Numbered from the stretch's first letter, positions 10,045-18,677 are shown. The stretch: DNA of 64,000 nucleotides from Pseudomonas extremorientalis (GCF_001870465.1 NZ_MDGK01000015.1:62001-126000); one strand, 5' to 3'. Notes: a model not told the origin generated them from the letters alone. Translations and numbers: made by a program.

Positions 10045-10527
10045 CTAGGAGGCCTTGAGCGCTTCCTGATCGGTATTGATGGTGTGGTTGAATCCGCGCA
10101 TATCAGTACCCTCGGCCAACGCCCTCGCATCGGCCAGCAGGTGTGGGTAGCGATCCAATAGTCGCATCAGCAGCACCAGGGGTTTGGGGGGCAGAAGCTC
10201 GCCGCGCTCGTAGCGTGAAAAAGCGTTGTGACCGCCTCCCGATAGCAGTTCCACCGCTTCCTTCTGTGTAATGTGCAGTTTGCGTCGGATGCGTTTCATC
10301 TCGGTGCCGATCATTTTTCGCGCGGCGTGGATGAGTTCATCACCGGCTTTCGCATGGCGCTCTGAACTATCAGGGTCATACACGCTGTCGCTGCATGCAT
10401 GGCATTCCCAGCCAGAAAGGTCATCGACACGACTTTCCATGCCTTTGACACTAAGGGTTTCGCTTCGGCCCTCGAACCGGGTCATTCCGCCGGGTGTACC
10501 GCATATATAGCATTGTCGGGTTTTCAT
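10045..10527 (-). CDS. mqsA: antitoxin MqsA (zinc finger plus XRE-type HTH)
   Basis: A 160-residue antitoxin. The N-terminus carries the zinc-binding pair CYIC (Cys6 and Cys9) and a second pair in WECHAC, as in E. coli MqsA. The C-terminal half is a helix-turn-helix (ITQKEAVELLSGGGHNAFSRYERG) that binds the operator. Family role: MqsA neutralises the MqsR RNase and represses the operon. The ATG at 10527 overlaps the mqsR stop (ATGA) and has AAGGAG eight bases upstream; an in-frame GTG three codons earlier is less well placed. It has about 30 C-terminal residues beyond the E. coli protein. Confidence 0.9.
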   Translation of the reverse strand: MKTRQCYICGTPGGMTRFEGRSETLSVKGMESRVDDLSGWECHACSDSVYDPDSSERHAKAGDELIHAARKMIGTEMKRIRRKLHITQKEAVELLSGGGHNAFSRYERGELLPPKPLVLLMRLLDRYPHLLADARALAEGTDMRGFNHTINTDQEALKAS

Positions 10528-10835
10528 GAGTTGCACTCCTTGAAGGAGATGACCGGGGGGTTACCGCCTGGGCAGTAAGTCACCTTTATGTACATCTCCA
10601 TGCCGTGTGAACTGATGTGGTACACGTCCTGCCATACCCGATGGTCTGCATAGGTAGTCATTGATTTGTACAACATCCTGGTTTGCAATTGATAAACGAC
10701 CTCCTTCATCTCATGGATTGCGAAGCCGAGTTTCCTTCCTGTGGCCTTGGCCGTTGAGGTAAATGCCTGGTCTCCCAGCCGTCTCACATCCGCCTTTATC
10801 ACCGCCAAATCGTAATGAGGTGTGTACTTTTCCAT
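10524..10835 (-). CDS. mqsR: mRNA interferase toxin MqsR
   Basis: A 103-residue RelE-fold toxin. MEKYTPHYDL at the N-terminus and YKSMTTYADHRVWQDVY in the C-terminal half are the hallmark sequences of MqsR, which cleaves mRNA mainly at GCU sites, followed by VISFKE at the end. The ATG at 10835 gives the family length; the open frame extends 15 codons upstream through the operator palindrome and is unlikely to be used. It is the first gene of the toxin-antitoxin operon, toxin before antitoxin as in E. coli. Confidence 0.9.
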   Translation of the reverse strand: MEKYTPHYDLAVIKADVRRLGDQAFTSTAKATGRKLGFAIHEMKEVVYQLQTRMLYKSMTTYADHRVWQDVYHISSHGMEMYIKVTYCPGGNPPVISFKECNS

Positions 10836-10852
10836 AAGACACCTAAGTCCAT

Positions 10853-10873
10853 AATTACCCTCAAAGGGTAATT
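10853..10873. promoter_or_regulatory. candidate MqsA operator palindrome
   Basis: AATTACCC and GGGTAATT form a perfect inverted repeat separated by TCAAA, 18 bases upstream of the mqsR start. MqsA and related antitoxins autoregulate by binding palindromes at this position. Confidence 0.6.
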
Positions 10874-10993
10874 TTACCAATCGAAAATACTGCTCCTTTA
10901 CCTGCCTAAGAACCGTAGTGCGTTGCCTTTGTAGGTAAGTCCGAATAGGCTGTAGGAAAATTCATCCTATGATTGGACGAAAGCGCGGAGCCC

Positions 10994-11653
10994 ATGACAG
11001 ACATCGCCCCTTTGATCAAACGCTCCCTGGTCGACCAGGCCCTGGAGCAGTTGCGCCTGCGCATCACTGAAGGCCGGTGGGCCATCGGTGAGCGCCTGCC
11101 CACCGAGCCCGAGCTGTCCGCCGAATTGGGCATCAGCCGCAATACCGTGCGCGAGGCCATGCGCGTATTGGCGTTCTCCGGCTTGATTGAAATCCGCCAG
11201 GGCGATGGCAGTTACCTGCGCTCGATGACCGATCCGCTGGGCACGATGCGGGCGCTATCCCACTGCACCCTGGAGCAGGCGCAGGAGACGCGGCAGATTC
11301 TTGAAGTGGAAGCCATCGGGTTGGCCGCCATGCGTCGTACCGAACAAGACCTCATCGCCTTGCGCGAAGCCCTTGACACCAGTGGCAAGCTGTATCACGG
11401 CGACCTTGAGGCCTATATCAGCGCTGACCTGGTGTTCCACAAGCACCTGGTGGACGCCGCGCACAATCCGGCACTCAGCGAGCTGTACCAGTATTTCTCG
11501 CGCATCGTTGCCGCCCAGTTGCGCCAGACCCTGAACATTTCACCGCGTCGCCAAGCGGTGTTCGACCTGCACACCGCCTTGCTCGACGCCGTGGAACAGC
11601 AAAACCCTGAACGCGCCAAATCCCTCTGCCGGCAGTTGATCAATGAGCCTTGA
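10994..11653 (+). CDS. FadR-type GntR transcriptional regulator
   Basis: A 219-residue regulator: winged helix-turn-helix at about residues 8-75 (LPTEPELSAELGISRNTVREA, recognition helix) and an FCD-type all-helical effector domain after it. FCD domains bind small carboxylates, often through a metal held by Asp and His residues; FHKHLVDAAHNP fits that motif. The ATG at 10994 is preferred over a TTG at 10973. The stop overlaps the next gene by 11 bases, so it is probably the local regulator of the overlapping MFS transporter. Confidence 0.85.
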   Translation: MTDIAPLIKRSLVDQALEQLRLRITEGRWAIGERLPTEPELSAELGISRNTVREAMRVLAFSGLIEIRQGDGSYLRSMTDPLGTMRALSHCTLEQAQETRQILEVEAIGLAAMRRTEQDLIALREALDTSGKLYHGDLEAYISADLVFHKHLVDAAHNPALSELYQYFSRIVAAQLRQTLNISPRRQAVFDLHTALLDAVEQQNPERAKSLCRQLINEP

Positions 11654-12908
11654 AACCCAGCGCAAAACCGAATTCGAAGAACTGCTGATCGACGCCGAAG
11701 CCGATGACGAGGTGGTGCAGCACACGCCACCGCTGGTGAGCCGCCCATGGCTGTTGCTGCTGGGCCTGGTGCTGGTGGCACTGAACCTGCGTCCGGCACT
11801 GTCGAGCATGGCGCCGTTGCTGGCCGACGTTTCCGCCAGCCTGGGGCTGTCGGCAGCCCGGGCCGGTCTGCTGACCACGTTGCCGGTGTTGTGCCTGGGC
11901 CTGTTCGCGCCGACCGCTCCGCTGCTGGCGCGCCGCTTCGGCGCCGAACGGGTGGTGCTGGGCATCCTCCTGGCCCTGGCCGCCGGCATCATCCTGCGCA
12001 GTTCATTTGGCGAAGCCGGGCTGTTCGTCGGCAGCCTGATCGCCGGAGCGAGTATCGGCATCATCGGCGTACTGTTGCCGGGGATCGTCAAGCGTGATTT
12101 CCCCCGGCAGGCGGGCACCATGACCGGCGTCTACACCATGGCCCTGTGCCTGGGGGCGGCATTGGCAGCTGGCGCTTCGGTGCCCCTGAGCCATTACTTC
12201 GGCGACAGCTGGAGCATCGGCCTGGGGTTCTGGGTCTTGCCGGCATTGGTAGCGGCACTGGCCTGGTTGCCGCAGGTCGGGCACAAGCACGGCGCGCACC
12301 ACGTGGCCTATCGCGTGAAGGGCTTGTTGCGCGACCGGCTGGCCTGGCAGGTGACGTTGTACATGGGCCTGCAATCGTCCTTGGCCTATATCGTGTTCGG
12401 CTGGTTGCCGTCGATTTTGATCGGTCGTGGCCTGAGCGCCACTGAGGCCGGGTTGGCGCTCTCGGGTTCGATCATCGTGCAGCTGTTCAGCTCGCTGGCG
12501 GCACCGTGGTTGGCGACGCGGGGCAAGGATCAACGGCTGGCGATTGTGGTGGTGATGCTGCTCACCCTCGGCGGCCTGTTCGGTTGCCTGTACGCGCCGC
12601 TCGACGGCTTGTGGGGCTGGGCGATCCTGCTGGGCCTGGGCCAGGGCGGCACCTTCAGCCTGGCGCTGACCTTGATCGTGTTGCGCTCGCGGGATTCCCA
12701 CGTGGCCGCCAACCTGTCGAGCATGGCGCAAGGCTTTGGCTACACACTGGCGTCCATGGGGCCATTGGCGGTGGGTGTGCTGCATGACTGGACCGGCGGC
12801 TGGGGCGCCACCGGCTGGGTGTTCGCTGTGATCGGCCTGGGGGCAATCATCACAGGGCTCGGCGCCGGCCGAGCACGCTATGTTGGCGTGCTCAGCGAGC
12901 GGGTTTGA
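11643..12908 (+). CDS. MFS transporter, CynX/NimT family
   Basis: A 421-residue major-facilitator protein with about 12 membrane helices after a charged 35-residue cytoplasmic tail. The first helix reads LVALNLRPALSSMAPLL; NLRP is characteristic of the CynX (cyanate and 2-nitroimidazole) transporter group. The substrate is unknown; no cyanase gene is adjacent. The start lies inside the last codons of the GntR gene, which indicates translational coupling and probably control by that regulator. Confidence 0.85.
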   Translation: MSLETQRKTEFEELLIDAEADDEVVQHTPPLVSRPWLLLLGLVLVALNLRPALSSMAPLLADVSASLGLSAARAGLLTTLPVLCLGLFAPTAPLLARRFGAERVVLGILLALAAGIILRSSFGEAGLFVGSLIAGASIGIIGVLLPGIVKRDFPRQAGTMTGVYTMALCLGAALAAGASVPLSHYFGDSWSIGLGFWVLPALVAALAWLPQVGHKHGAHHVAYRVKGLLRDRLAWQVTLYMGLQSSLAYIVFGWLPSILIGRGLSATEAGLALSGSIIVQLFSSLAAPWLATRGKDQRLAIVVVMLLTLGGLFGCLYAPLDGLWGWAILLGLGQGGTFSLALTLIVLRSRDSHVAANLSSMAQGFGYTLASMGPLAVGVLHDWTGGWGATGWVFAVIGLGAIITGLGAGRARYVGVLSERV

Positions 12909-12918
12909 TCTGCGGCCT

Positions 12919-12942
12919 CGACGTAGCGCAGGGGCTACGTCG
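12919..12942. terminator. stem-loop between convergent MFS and DUF1120 genes
   Basis: CGACGTAGC and GCTACGTCG form a nine-base perfect stem with a six-base loop in the 54-base gap between the convergent genes. There is no clear T-tract, so intrinsic termination is possible but weak. Confidence 0.45.
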
Positions 12943-12962
12943 CACAGTCACTCAGGCACGGC

Positions 12963-13613
12963 CTACAGGTACACCACTTCCAGCGTCGCGGAGCCATCCA
13001 TCGGCGTTTCCACACTCAGGTCGAGGTTCTGCTTGGCGTTGATCACGGCTTCCAGGGTCAGGGTGCTGGTCAGGTTCTGGATCGCTGATGGGCCGGCGGT
13101 GCTGCCAGCCACATCGGTAAAGCCCAGCAGGCTCCTGGAGCCGATATCGATGGGGTTGCTGTTGGATGTACGCCACGCCACCCCACCCGTGGTCGACTCG
13201 GTGCCATAAGTCACCGGCAAAGCATCGGCCACCGTTTGCTTGGGATCGAATTTCACCGAGTACACGCCAATCTTGTTACCCGCGCTGTCCAGGCCCAGGC
13301 CGTAGTAAATCTCGCTGTTGACGTGAGCCGAGCCGTCGCGGTTGTCGTGCATGCGCAGGGCATAGCGACCGGGGGCGTTGCAACTGACGGTCAGGGTCAG
13401 TGACTTGAGCGGCAGCCGGGTGCCCGTGGCCTGGTTGAGGTCCTGTTGGGAGATCTTGCCGAAGTCGATCAACCCACCGCCGGAAAACGCCGGGGTGCAG
13501 GCCATGGGGGTGATCAGGCCACCCACGGTCAGTTCCACCGTGGACGCGGCCTGGGCGGTTGAAATACTGGCCAGCCAGGCAAGGGCGGCCACGCGAATCA
13601 GTGAGGCTTTCAT
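12963..13613 (-). CDS. DUF1120 fimbrial-type subunit (last gene of operon)
   Basis: A 216-residue exported protein with a signal peptide cleaved after about residue 22 (STAQA). The mature N-terminus has alternating hydrophobic residues (STVELTVGGLI), expected of a donor strand, then TPMACTP with Cys39; Cys78 is in LTVSCNA. The C-terminus VVYL has the penultimate tyrosine used as a chaperone-usher recognition motif. The fold is DUF1120, also seen in enterobacterial YhcF and YbgO. It lies 11 bases downstream of the preceding subunit gene, at the promoter-distal end of the operon. Its closest relative in the window appears to be the C-terminal half of the two-domain tip protein (both carry STTGG and SAIQ-L motifs). 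Confidence 0.8.
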   Translation of the reverse strand: MKASLIRVAALAWLASISTAQAASTVELTVGGLITPMACTPAFSGGGLIDFGKISQQDLNQATGTRLPLKSLTLTVSCNAPGRYALRMHDNRDGSAHVNSEIYYGLGLDSAGNKIGVYSVKFDPKQTVADALPVTYGTESTTGGVAWRTSNSNPIDIGSRSLLGFTDVAGSTAGPSAIQNLTSTLTLEAVINAKQNLDLSVETPMDGSATLEVVYL

Positions 13614-13623
13614 GGTTCAGCTC

Positions 13624-14244
13624 CTATAAGTACTTGATGGTCAGGGTCACCGAGCCTTCGAAGGGCACTTCTTCGCTCAGTGGCAGGGTGTTGGCGGGGG
13701 CGAGGGCTGGTGCGACGTGCAGTTGGGCGGTCAGTTGCTGCACAGGTGCTGGAGCGAATACGTCTTTTGGGGCAAATGCGGTGAGGAAGTGGTGCGATAG
13801 AATGCTCGTGGGTGACCAGGACGAGGACGCCGTCGAGCCAATCGGTATCATCTCAACGCCGTCGGCCAACACGGTATCGAGGGTCAGCAGCAGGAAGCCG
13901 AGCTTGGCGTTATTGCCGGTCAGCCCCAGGCCGAATGAGTTGGGTGAATCGTTGTAACTCGAGCCGAGGCGATTGTCCCGGGGCTCAAGGGCCAGCAGCG
14001 TCATGGCTTCACAGGTGATTGCCAGTTGCAGGCTGGTGGCGGGCAATAGGGTGGGTCGATCGCTGTTCAAGTCTTTGGCGGCTATCTTGCCCAAGTCATA
14101 CACGCCGCCATCGGACAGGCTGGGCGCGCAGGCGCTGGGCGTGATCCGGCCGCTGACGTTCAGCTCGACGGTTGAAGCGGCCTGGGCCTGCAGCACGTGG
14201 CTCAGGCACACGCAGGCGACCAGTCGGATCAGTATCGTTTTCAT
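13624..14244 (-). CDS. DUF1120 fimbrial-type subunit
   Basis: A 206-residue exported protein with a signal peptide to about residue 22 (VLQAQA). The DUF1120 landmarks are in place: STVELNVSGRITPSACAP with Cys39, YDLGKIAAKDLNSD, LAITCEA with Cys78, and the C-terminus IKYL. The start is ATG 14244; the open frame extends into the upstream gene but the signal peptide sets the start. Ten-base gaps separate it from the genes on both sides. Subunits placed after the usher and tip genes may be minor or adaptor components; this is inference. Confidence 0.8.
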   Translation of the reverse strand: MKTILIRLVACVCLSHVLQAQAASTVELNVSGRITPSACAPSLSDGGVYDLGKIAAKDLNSDRPTLLPATSLQLAITCEAMTLLALEPRDNRLGSSYNDSPNSFGLGLTGNNAKLGFLLLTLDTVLADGVEMIPIGSTASSSWSPTSILSHHFLTAFAPKDVFAPAPVQQLTAQLHVAPALAPANTLPLSEEVPFEGSVTLTIKYL

Positions 14245-14254
14245 GGTTGAGTTC

Positions 14255-15397
14255 CTATAAGTAATGAATTTCGAGCGTGGCCGAGCCGTCGAGGCGAACC
14301 TCATTGCCCAGATCCAGCGATTCCAGTGGGGCGACCGTCGCCTCCAGGCTCAGCGTGGCGTTGAGGTGTTGAATGGCGCTGGGCCCGCCGGTACTGCCCG
14401 ATGTGCTGCTGAAACCCAGGTAACGAATGGCCCCCACCGCCGTGATACGCGCACTGGCGCTGCTCCAGGGCAGGCCGCCGGTGCTGGAATCGGTGCTGAA
14501 GACTTGGGCGAAGTTGTCGGCGCTGATGAGGGCCGGGTCGAACAGCAGGCGGTAGCGCCCGATTTTCTGACGGCTGGCGTCCAGGCCCAGTCCATAAGTG
14601 GTTTCATCACCGGCACCGGTTGCCGAACCCTGGCGGTTGTCCTGCATGCGCACGGCGAAGGCTGTCGGCGCATCGCACGTTACGCTGAGGGACAACGCGC
14701 GTGGCGCCAGGGGCGTGTCCTTGTCGTTGGACAGGTCGCTGACCGACAACTTGCCCAGCTCCACATGGCCGCCGTTGGACAGGGTGGGGGTGCACGCCGC
14801 CGGTGCAAAACGTGCCTGCCAACGCAATTCCCGCGAATGGTCGACGGCGAGGGCGTCGAACAACCCCGCAGTGTCCCAGCTGACCGCGTCGCGTACCCGG
14901 ACGGCGTCCTCGCTGGCCCAGGCACTGGCGTCCAGTTGCAGCGACAGGTTACGCCCGGTCACCGCCACGCCACCGCGCATCGGCACCACGCCGTGGTCGG
15001 GCTGCCAGCTCAGCCGAGCGCTGACTGCGGACGGCGCTTGCCCCGGACCCGCGATCAAACCGAGTTCGACCGCCTGGCCGTCCAGCACTGCGTCACGCAC
15101 TTGCAAGCCGTAACTGCCGAGCTCGGTAAAGCGGAACCGCCCCGGCCCCGCCGCCAGCCCACGATAAAACACACTCATGTCGGTGGGCTGCGGGCAGTTC
15201 AACGTCAGGCTCAGTTGTCGCTCTCCCAGCAGGCGCTCGGGGGCGGGCACCAGTCCCACGGCGCGGTTCATCAAACCAAAGTCCACGTGCGTCTGGCTGA
15301 GGTTGAGTTGGCATTCGTCGGCGGCCAGGGCATGGGCGCCGAACAGGGCGCCCATGACGTACAAGACAGGTTTCAGGCCCATGGTCACAGTCCTCAT
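14255..15397 (-). CDS. two-domain DUF1120 protein, probable tip adhesin
   Basis: A 380-residue exported protein, signal peptide ending near residue 26 (AHALAADEC). Residues 27 to about 190 form a separate domain with its own cysteine pair (Cys29 and Cys68). Residues 195-380 are a complete DUF1120 domain with Cys202 and Cys241, the same 39-residue spacing as in the single-domain subunits, and C-terminus IHYL. A receptor-binding N-domain joined to a pilin-type C-domain is the standard build of tip adhesins in chaperone-usher systems. The N-domain begins QLNLSQTHVDFG, itself pilin-like, so a structural role is also possible. The ATG overlaps the usher stop (ATGA). Confidence 0.75.
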   Translation of the reverse strand: MRTVTMGLKPVLYVMGALFGAHALAADECQLNLSQTHVDFGLMNRAVGLVPAPERLLGERQLSLTLNCPQPTDMSVFYRGLAAGPGRFRFTELGSYGLQVRDAVLDGQAVELGLIAGPGQAPSAVSARLSWQPDHGVVPMRGGVAVTGRNLSLQLDASAWASEDAVRVRDAVSWDTAGLFDALAVDHSRELRWQARFAPAACTPTLSNGGHVELGKLSVSDLSNDKDTPLAPRALSLSVTCDAPTAFAVRMQDNRQGSATGAGDETTYGLGLDASRQKIGRYRLLFDPALISADNFAQVFSTDSSTGGLPWSSASARITAVGAIRYLGFSSTSGSTGGPSAIQHLNATLSLEATVAPLESLDLGNEVRLDGSATLEIHYL

Positions 15398-17856
15398 GGC
15401 TGGTGGCACCGGGCGGGTGCGGTTTCGTAATACACCTCGGGGTCGACGTCGTCCGCCAATTCGTAGCTCAGGCGGCAACGCGCCTGGCCGGGGGCCTTGA
15501 TCCACAGCGGACGCGGGTTGAGCACGTCGGGCAGGAACACTTTGCTGTCTTCCTGCACCAGAGTGATGAATTCACCGTCGGCGGTGCTCACGGTCGCGCC
15601 GCGCGGCAACGGCTGACCGTTGTCGGTGGTTACGTTCAATAGCGCGCGCCGGGTGAGGGCGACGCCGAATTCAACCTTGTCCACCGCGCCGCGCCCGGCG
15701 GAAATCACCGCCAGGCCATTGTGGATATCGGCGTTGCGCGGCAGTGAGCGCGTCTGCACTTCCACCGGGCTGCGGCCGTAGGCGTTGAGTTGCGACACCA
15801 CGGCCTGGCCTTGCCAGTCGGTCCACACCGGGCCGCTGGGCGTCGTCACCTTGATCCCCGCCATCTCGCCCACCGACATCACGGCAAAGGTGTCGCGCAC
15901 CGGATAGGGCGAGAAGGTCACGCCGTCGCCATGCACCACCACGCCGCCACGGGCGCCGCCCTGGTAACTGGAGTGCTCGTCATTGCTGCGGGTGTAGTTG
16001 AAGTCCAGTTGGCTGTACCACGGCAGGGCCGACACGCCGATCGAAGACTCCACCTCGCGGTCGCGGCTGTCATGCTCCACGCCCACGCGGTAACTCAACT
16101 GGTCGTTGAGTTGCTCGTTCAACCCCACGCCCAGGCGATGCTCACCGCCGGCCCTGCGCGCCCAAGTGCGGGCGCGGCGGTTTTCACCCAGCGGCAGGCT
16201 GATGTTCAGGTAAACGCTGTCATCGTTTTGCTGGCGGCCGCCCACCTGCCATTCGGCACTGGCGGACACTGACACCCGGCCAAAACTGGTGCCCCAGGAC
16301 GCCAACGCGCGGCTGCTGCTTTCACCGTTGTAAGCCGCAGTGCGTGACACCCCGGCACTGAACGCTCCCAGTGCGGGATGCGCCCAGGACGCGGTGAGGC
16401 TTTGCTGGTCGCGATAGCGCGAGCGCTGTTGGTCGCGACTGTTGCCGACGAAGGTCGAATCCTCGAGGTCGCGATAGCCCTGGGAGCGCCATGAGCCGGC
16501 GGTAGTCACCGACCAGTTTTCACTGAAACGCTGGGACCAGGACACGTCCGTCTGGACGCCACGCTCACGCCCATCGTGGCTGGCCTGGGCCGCTTGCGCC
16601 GAGACCTGCAATTGACTGTCCTGCCAGGGCAGCCACCCCAGGCTGACGCCCGCCGAATGGTAGTCATCGGCGACCAATGCGCCGCCACCCAGGCTGACTT
16701 GCGGGTGTACCGCACCGCTCCAGCCCGCGCTGACCACCCAGGGCTCAGTGCCGTCACTGTCGCCAATTTTTCTCACGCGTCCCGCCGCCACGGAATAACC
16801 CGGCGCCGGCAGGCCCAGGCCGAGCATGGCTGCGGGCACCGTAAAGCGGCGTTCTTCGCCAGTGGTTTCCTTGACCGTAACCTCCACGTCTGAGCGGCTG
16901 TTCAAACGGCGTACATCCGTCAGCGCGAACGGCCCGGCCGGCACCACGGTGGAGTGAATCAGTGCACCGTTCTGGCGGACTTCCACCTGGGCCGGGCTGT
17001 TGGCGATGCCGTTGATCGTCGCGCCCTGATTCTGGTCTTGCAGTGCTGTTTCGGTCAGCACTTGGGCGCCGGTGATCTGCGTGCCCGCCAGCACCGGGTT
17101 GTAGAGGCTGATCTGGCCGGCCTGGAACACCGCCTGTTGCTCGGCAAAGGTGCGCTGGGCATAGGCATCCAGATGAGCGGTGCGTGAACGGCTGTCTTGC
17201 CAGGTCTTGACCTGGCGGCTGCGTACGATCCAGTCGCCGGCGTTGAAGCCGACTTCGGTGTTGGCTGAGCCGAAGCGGCTGGTGTTGTCGCCGAACTCGT
17301 TGTGCAGGCCCGTGAGGTCATAGTTGAGCAGGCCGGCAAAACCACCGGTCTGATAGCCGGAGATATCCTGCCGGGCGGGGCGCAGTGCGTCGGTCGGTAC
17401 CACCAGGGCCAGGCTCAGGCTGGCCGGGTCTTGCTCGATGACAGTTTGTCGGTAGCGCTCGAGGAAACGATGGCAGCCTGGGGTCTCGACTTCATCGGGC
17501 ACTATCAGGTTGGCCGCATCCAGCAGGGCCCGGCTGAAGCAGAGACTGCCCTGGTGGTCGAATTCCACATCCACCCGACCACGGCGTTGGCCGTTGACGC
17601 TCAGGTTGACGGCATGCCGGCCCGCGGTAAAACGGGGCGTTTGCAGGAGCAGGTTGGCCAACTCCGGATCGATGCCGCGATGGGACAAAGTTTGGGGGTC
17701 GAAGGCGCCGGCAATCAGGTTGTCGCTCGCCCAAGCTGCCTCGTATGGCAGTGAACCACCCAGGGTCAGCGCCAGCCCTGCCAATAAGGTGTGCGCGCGG
17801 CGTGGTGAAACGGCGGGCACGGCTTGGCCGCGACGGTCAGTCATTACTGTGCTCAC
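15394..17856 (-). CDS. outer-membrane fimbrial usher (FimD/PapC family)
   Basis: An 820-residue usher that forms the outer-membrane pore and assembly platform for chaperone-bound subunits. After a long signal region ending near residue 43 come the N-terminal periplasmic domain (IAGAFDPQTL), the 24-strand barrel with its plug, and C-terminal domains ending in a cysteine-bearing segment (ARCRLSYEL ... ARCHQP). Barrel motifs such as GFAGLLNYDLTG and GDWIVRSRQV, and plug-region IHSTVVPAGPFALTD, are typical. GTG 17856 is used; ATG 17844 is an alternative. It is the only usher in the locus and must serve all its subunits. Confidence 0.92.
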   Translation of the reverse strand: MSTVMTDRRGQAVPAVSPRRAHTLLAGLALTLGGSLPYEAAWASDNLIAGAFDPQTLSHRGIDPELANLLLQTPRFTAGRHAVNLSVNGQRRGRVDVEFDHQGSLCFSRALLDAANLIVPDEVETPGCHRFLERYRQTVIEQDPASLSLALVVPTDALRPARQDISGYQTGGFAGLLNYDLTGLHNEFGDNTSRFGSANTEVGFNAGDWIVRSRQVKTWQDSRSRTAHLDAYAQRTFAEQQAVFQAGQISLYNPVLAGTQITGAQVLTETALQDQNQGATINGIANSPAQVEVRQNGALIHSTVVPAGPFALTDVRRLNSRSDVEVTVKETTGEERRFTVPAAMLGLGLPAPGYSVAAGRVRKIGDSDGTEPWVVSAGWSGAVHPQVSLGGGALVADDYHSAGVSLGWLPWQDSQLQVSAQAAQASHDGRERGVQTDVSWSQRFSENWSVTTAGSWRSQGYRDLEDSTFVGNSRDQQRSRYRDQQSLTASWAHPALGAFSAGVSRTAAYNGESSSRALASWGTSFGRVSVSASAEWQVGGRQQNDDSVYLNISLPLGENRRARTWARRAGGEHRLGVGLNEQLNDQLSYRVGVEHDSRDREVESSIGVSALPWYSQLDFNYTRSNDEHSSYQGGARGGVVVHGDGVTFSPYPVRDTFAVMSVGEMAGIKVTTPSGPVWTDWQGQAVVSQLNAYGRSPVEVQTRSLPRNADIHNGLAVISAGRGAVDKVEFGVALTRRALLNVTTDNGQPLPRGATVSTADGEFITLVQEDSKVFLPDVLNPRPLWIKAPGQARCRLSYELADDVDPEVYYETAPARCHQP

Positions 17857-17876
17857 AAGGTCACTCTCAGCTGTGG

Positions 17877-17931
17877 GTGGCCTGCTGACTCTGCGGTTCA
17901 GTCAGGCCCTTCGGTGGCGTTGGCAGGCCAC
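17877..17931 (-). other. intercistronic inverted repeat between chaperone and usher genes
   Basis: GTGGCCTGC at 17877-17885 and GCAGGCCAC at 17923-17931 are perfect complements. A second, competing pairing of CTGACT and AGTCAG lies inside. The structure fills the 81-base gap between the two genes and could tune usher expression or mRNA stability. Confidence 0.4.
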
Positions 17932-17937
17932 TCTTTT

Positions 17938-18675
17938 TTATAGGGTGATCGGTGCTTCATAAGGCGCCACGGCAAAGCCATACACCGTGGCCGGTTGCAG
18001 TTGCACGCGACTCGCGCCGCCGCCGGTGACCGTCACGCGCAGGGTCTCACCGGGCAGCACGTAGGTGCGCGGCAGCAAGGCCGAACCGTCGCCGGGCAAC
18101 AAACGCAGCTCCTGAGCCAGGCGTACCACATAGGCCGTGGGGTTGCTGACGCTCAATTGGTTGTTCTGCAGGCGCCACTCCAGTCCGGTCCAGGGTGTGC
18201 GGTTGGGGGGCAGGCCCTTGGGGTGCAGAATCACCGGCAGGTTCTGGCGCACCGTCACGCCCACCCGTGCGTGCCCGGCCTGGGCCGCCGAACGGCCTTG
18301 GGGCATGCCTTCGAATATCACCCGTTTCAGGCGCTGGGTTTTCAGCGGTTCCGGCGATTGCAGAATGAAGCGGATCAGTTGGCTCTTGTTCGGTTCCACT
18401 CGGGCCAGGGGCGGGGTCACGAACAACAGTGAGGCTTTGTCCTCGGGGATGTCTTCAAGGGTCACGTGCAGCAGCGCCAACTTGTCGTCGGTATTGGTCA
18501 CGGACACCGAGGCTTCGCCGTCCGCCTCGTTGACGATGACCACCGAGGTGTCGGGCACCATGCCGTCGGCCAGCACCCACGAGGGACCGCCGAACGTCAG
18601 GGCCAGTGCGCCGAGGTAGAGGCCGGCGTAGCGAATGGCGGTGAAGGCGCGGGTTGAAAAGGGAAGGGGGGACAT
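17938..18675 (-). CDS. periplasmic fimbrial chaperone (PapD-like, noncanonical)
   Basis: A 245-residue protein with a signal peptide to about residue 36 (SWVLA) and two immunoglobulin-like domains. Family features include SVSVTNTDD, VTPPLARVEPNKSQLIRF (the conserved region before the F1-G1 strands) and LPVILHPKGL. It should hold unfolded subunits by donor-strand complementation and carry them to the usher. In the position of PapD Arg8 (TRVI motif) it has TSVVI with Ser44, and in the position of PapD Lys112 it appears to have Pro147, so the usual anchor for the subunit carboxylate is missing. It lies two bases after the preceding DUF1120 gene. Confidence 0.88.
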   Translation of the reverse strand: MSPLPFSTRAFTAIRYAGLYLGALALTFGGPSWVLADGMVPDTSVVIVNEADGEASVSVTNTDDKLALLHVTLEDIPEDKASLLFVTPPLARVEPNKSQLIRFILQSPEPLKTQRLKRVIFEGMPQGRSAAQAGHARVGVTVRQNLPVILHPKGLPPNRTPWTGLEWRLQNNQLSVSNPTAYVVRLAQELRLLPGDGSALLPRTYVLPGETLRVTVTGGGASRVQLQPATVYGFAVAPYEAPITL

Positions 18676-18677
18676 GG

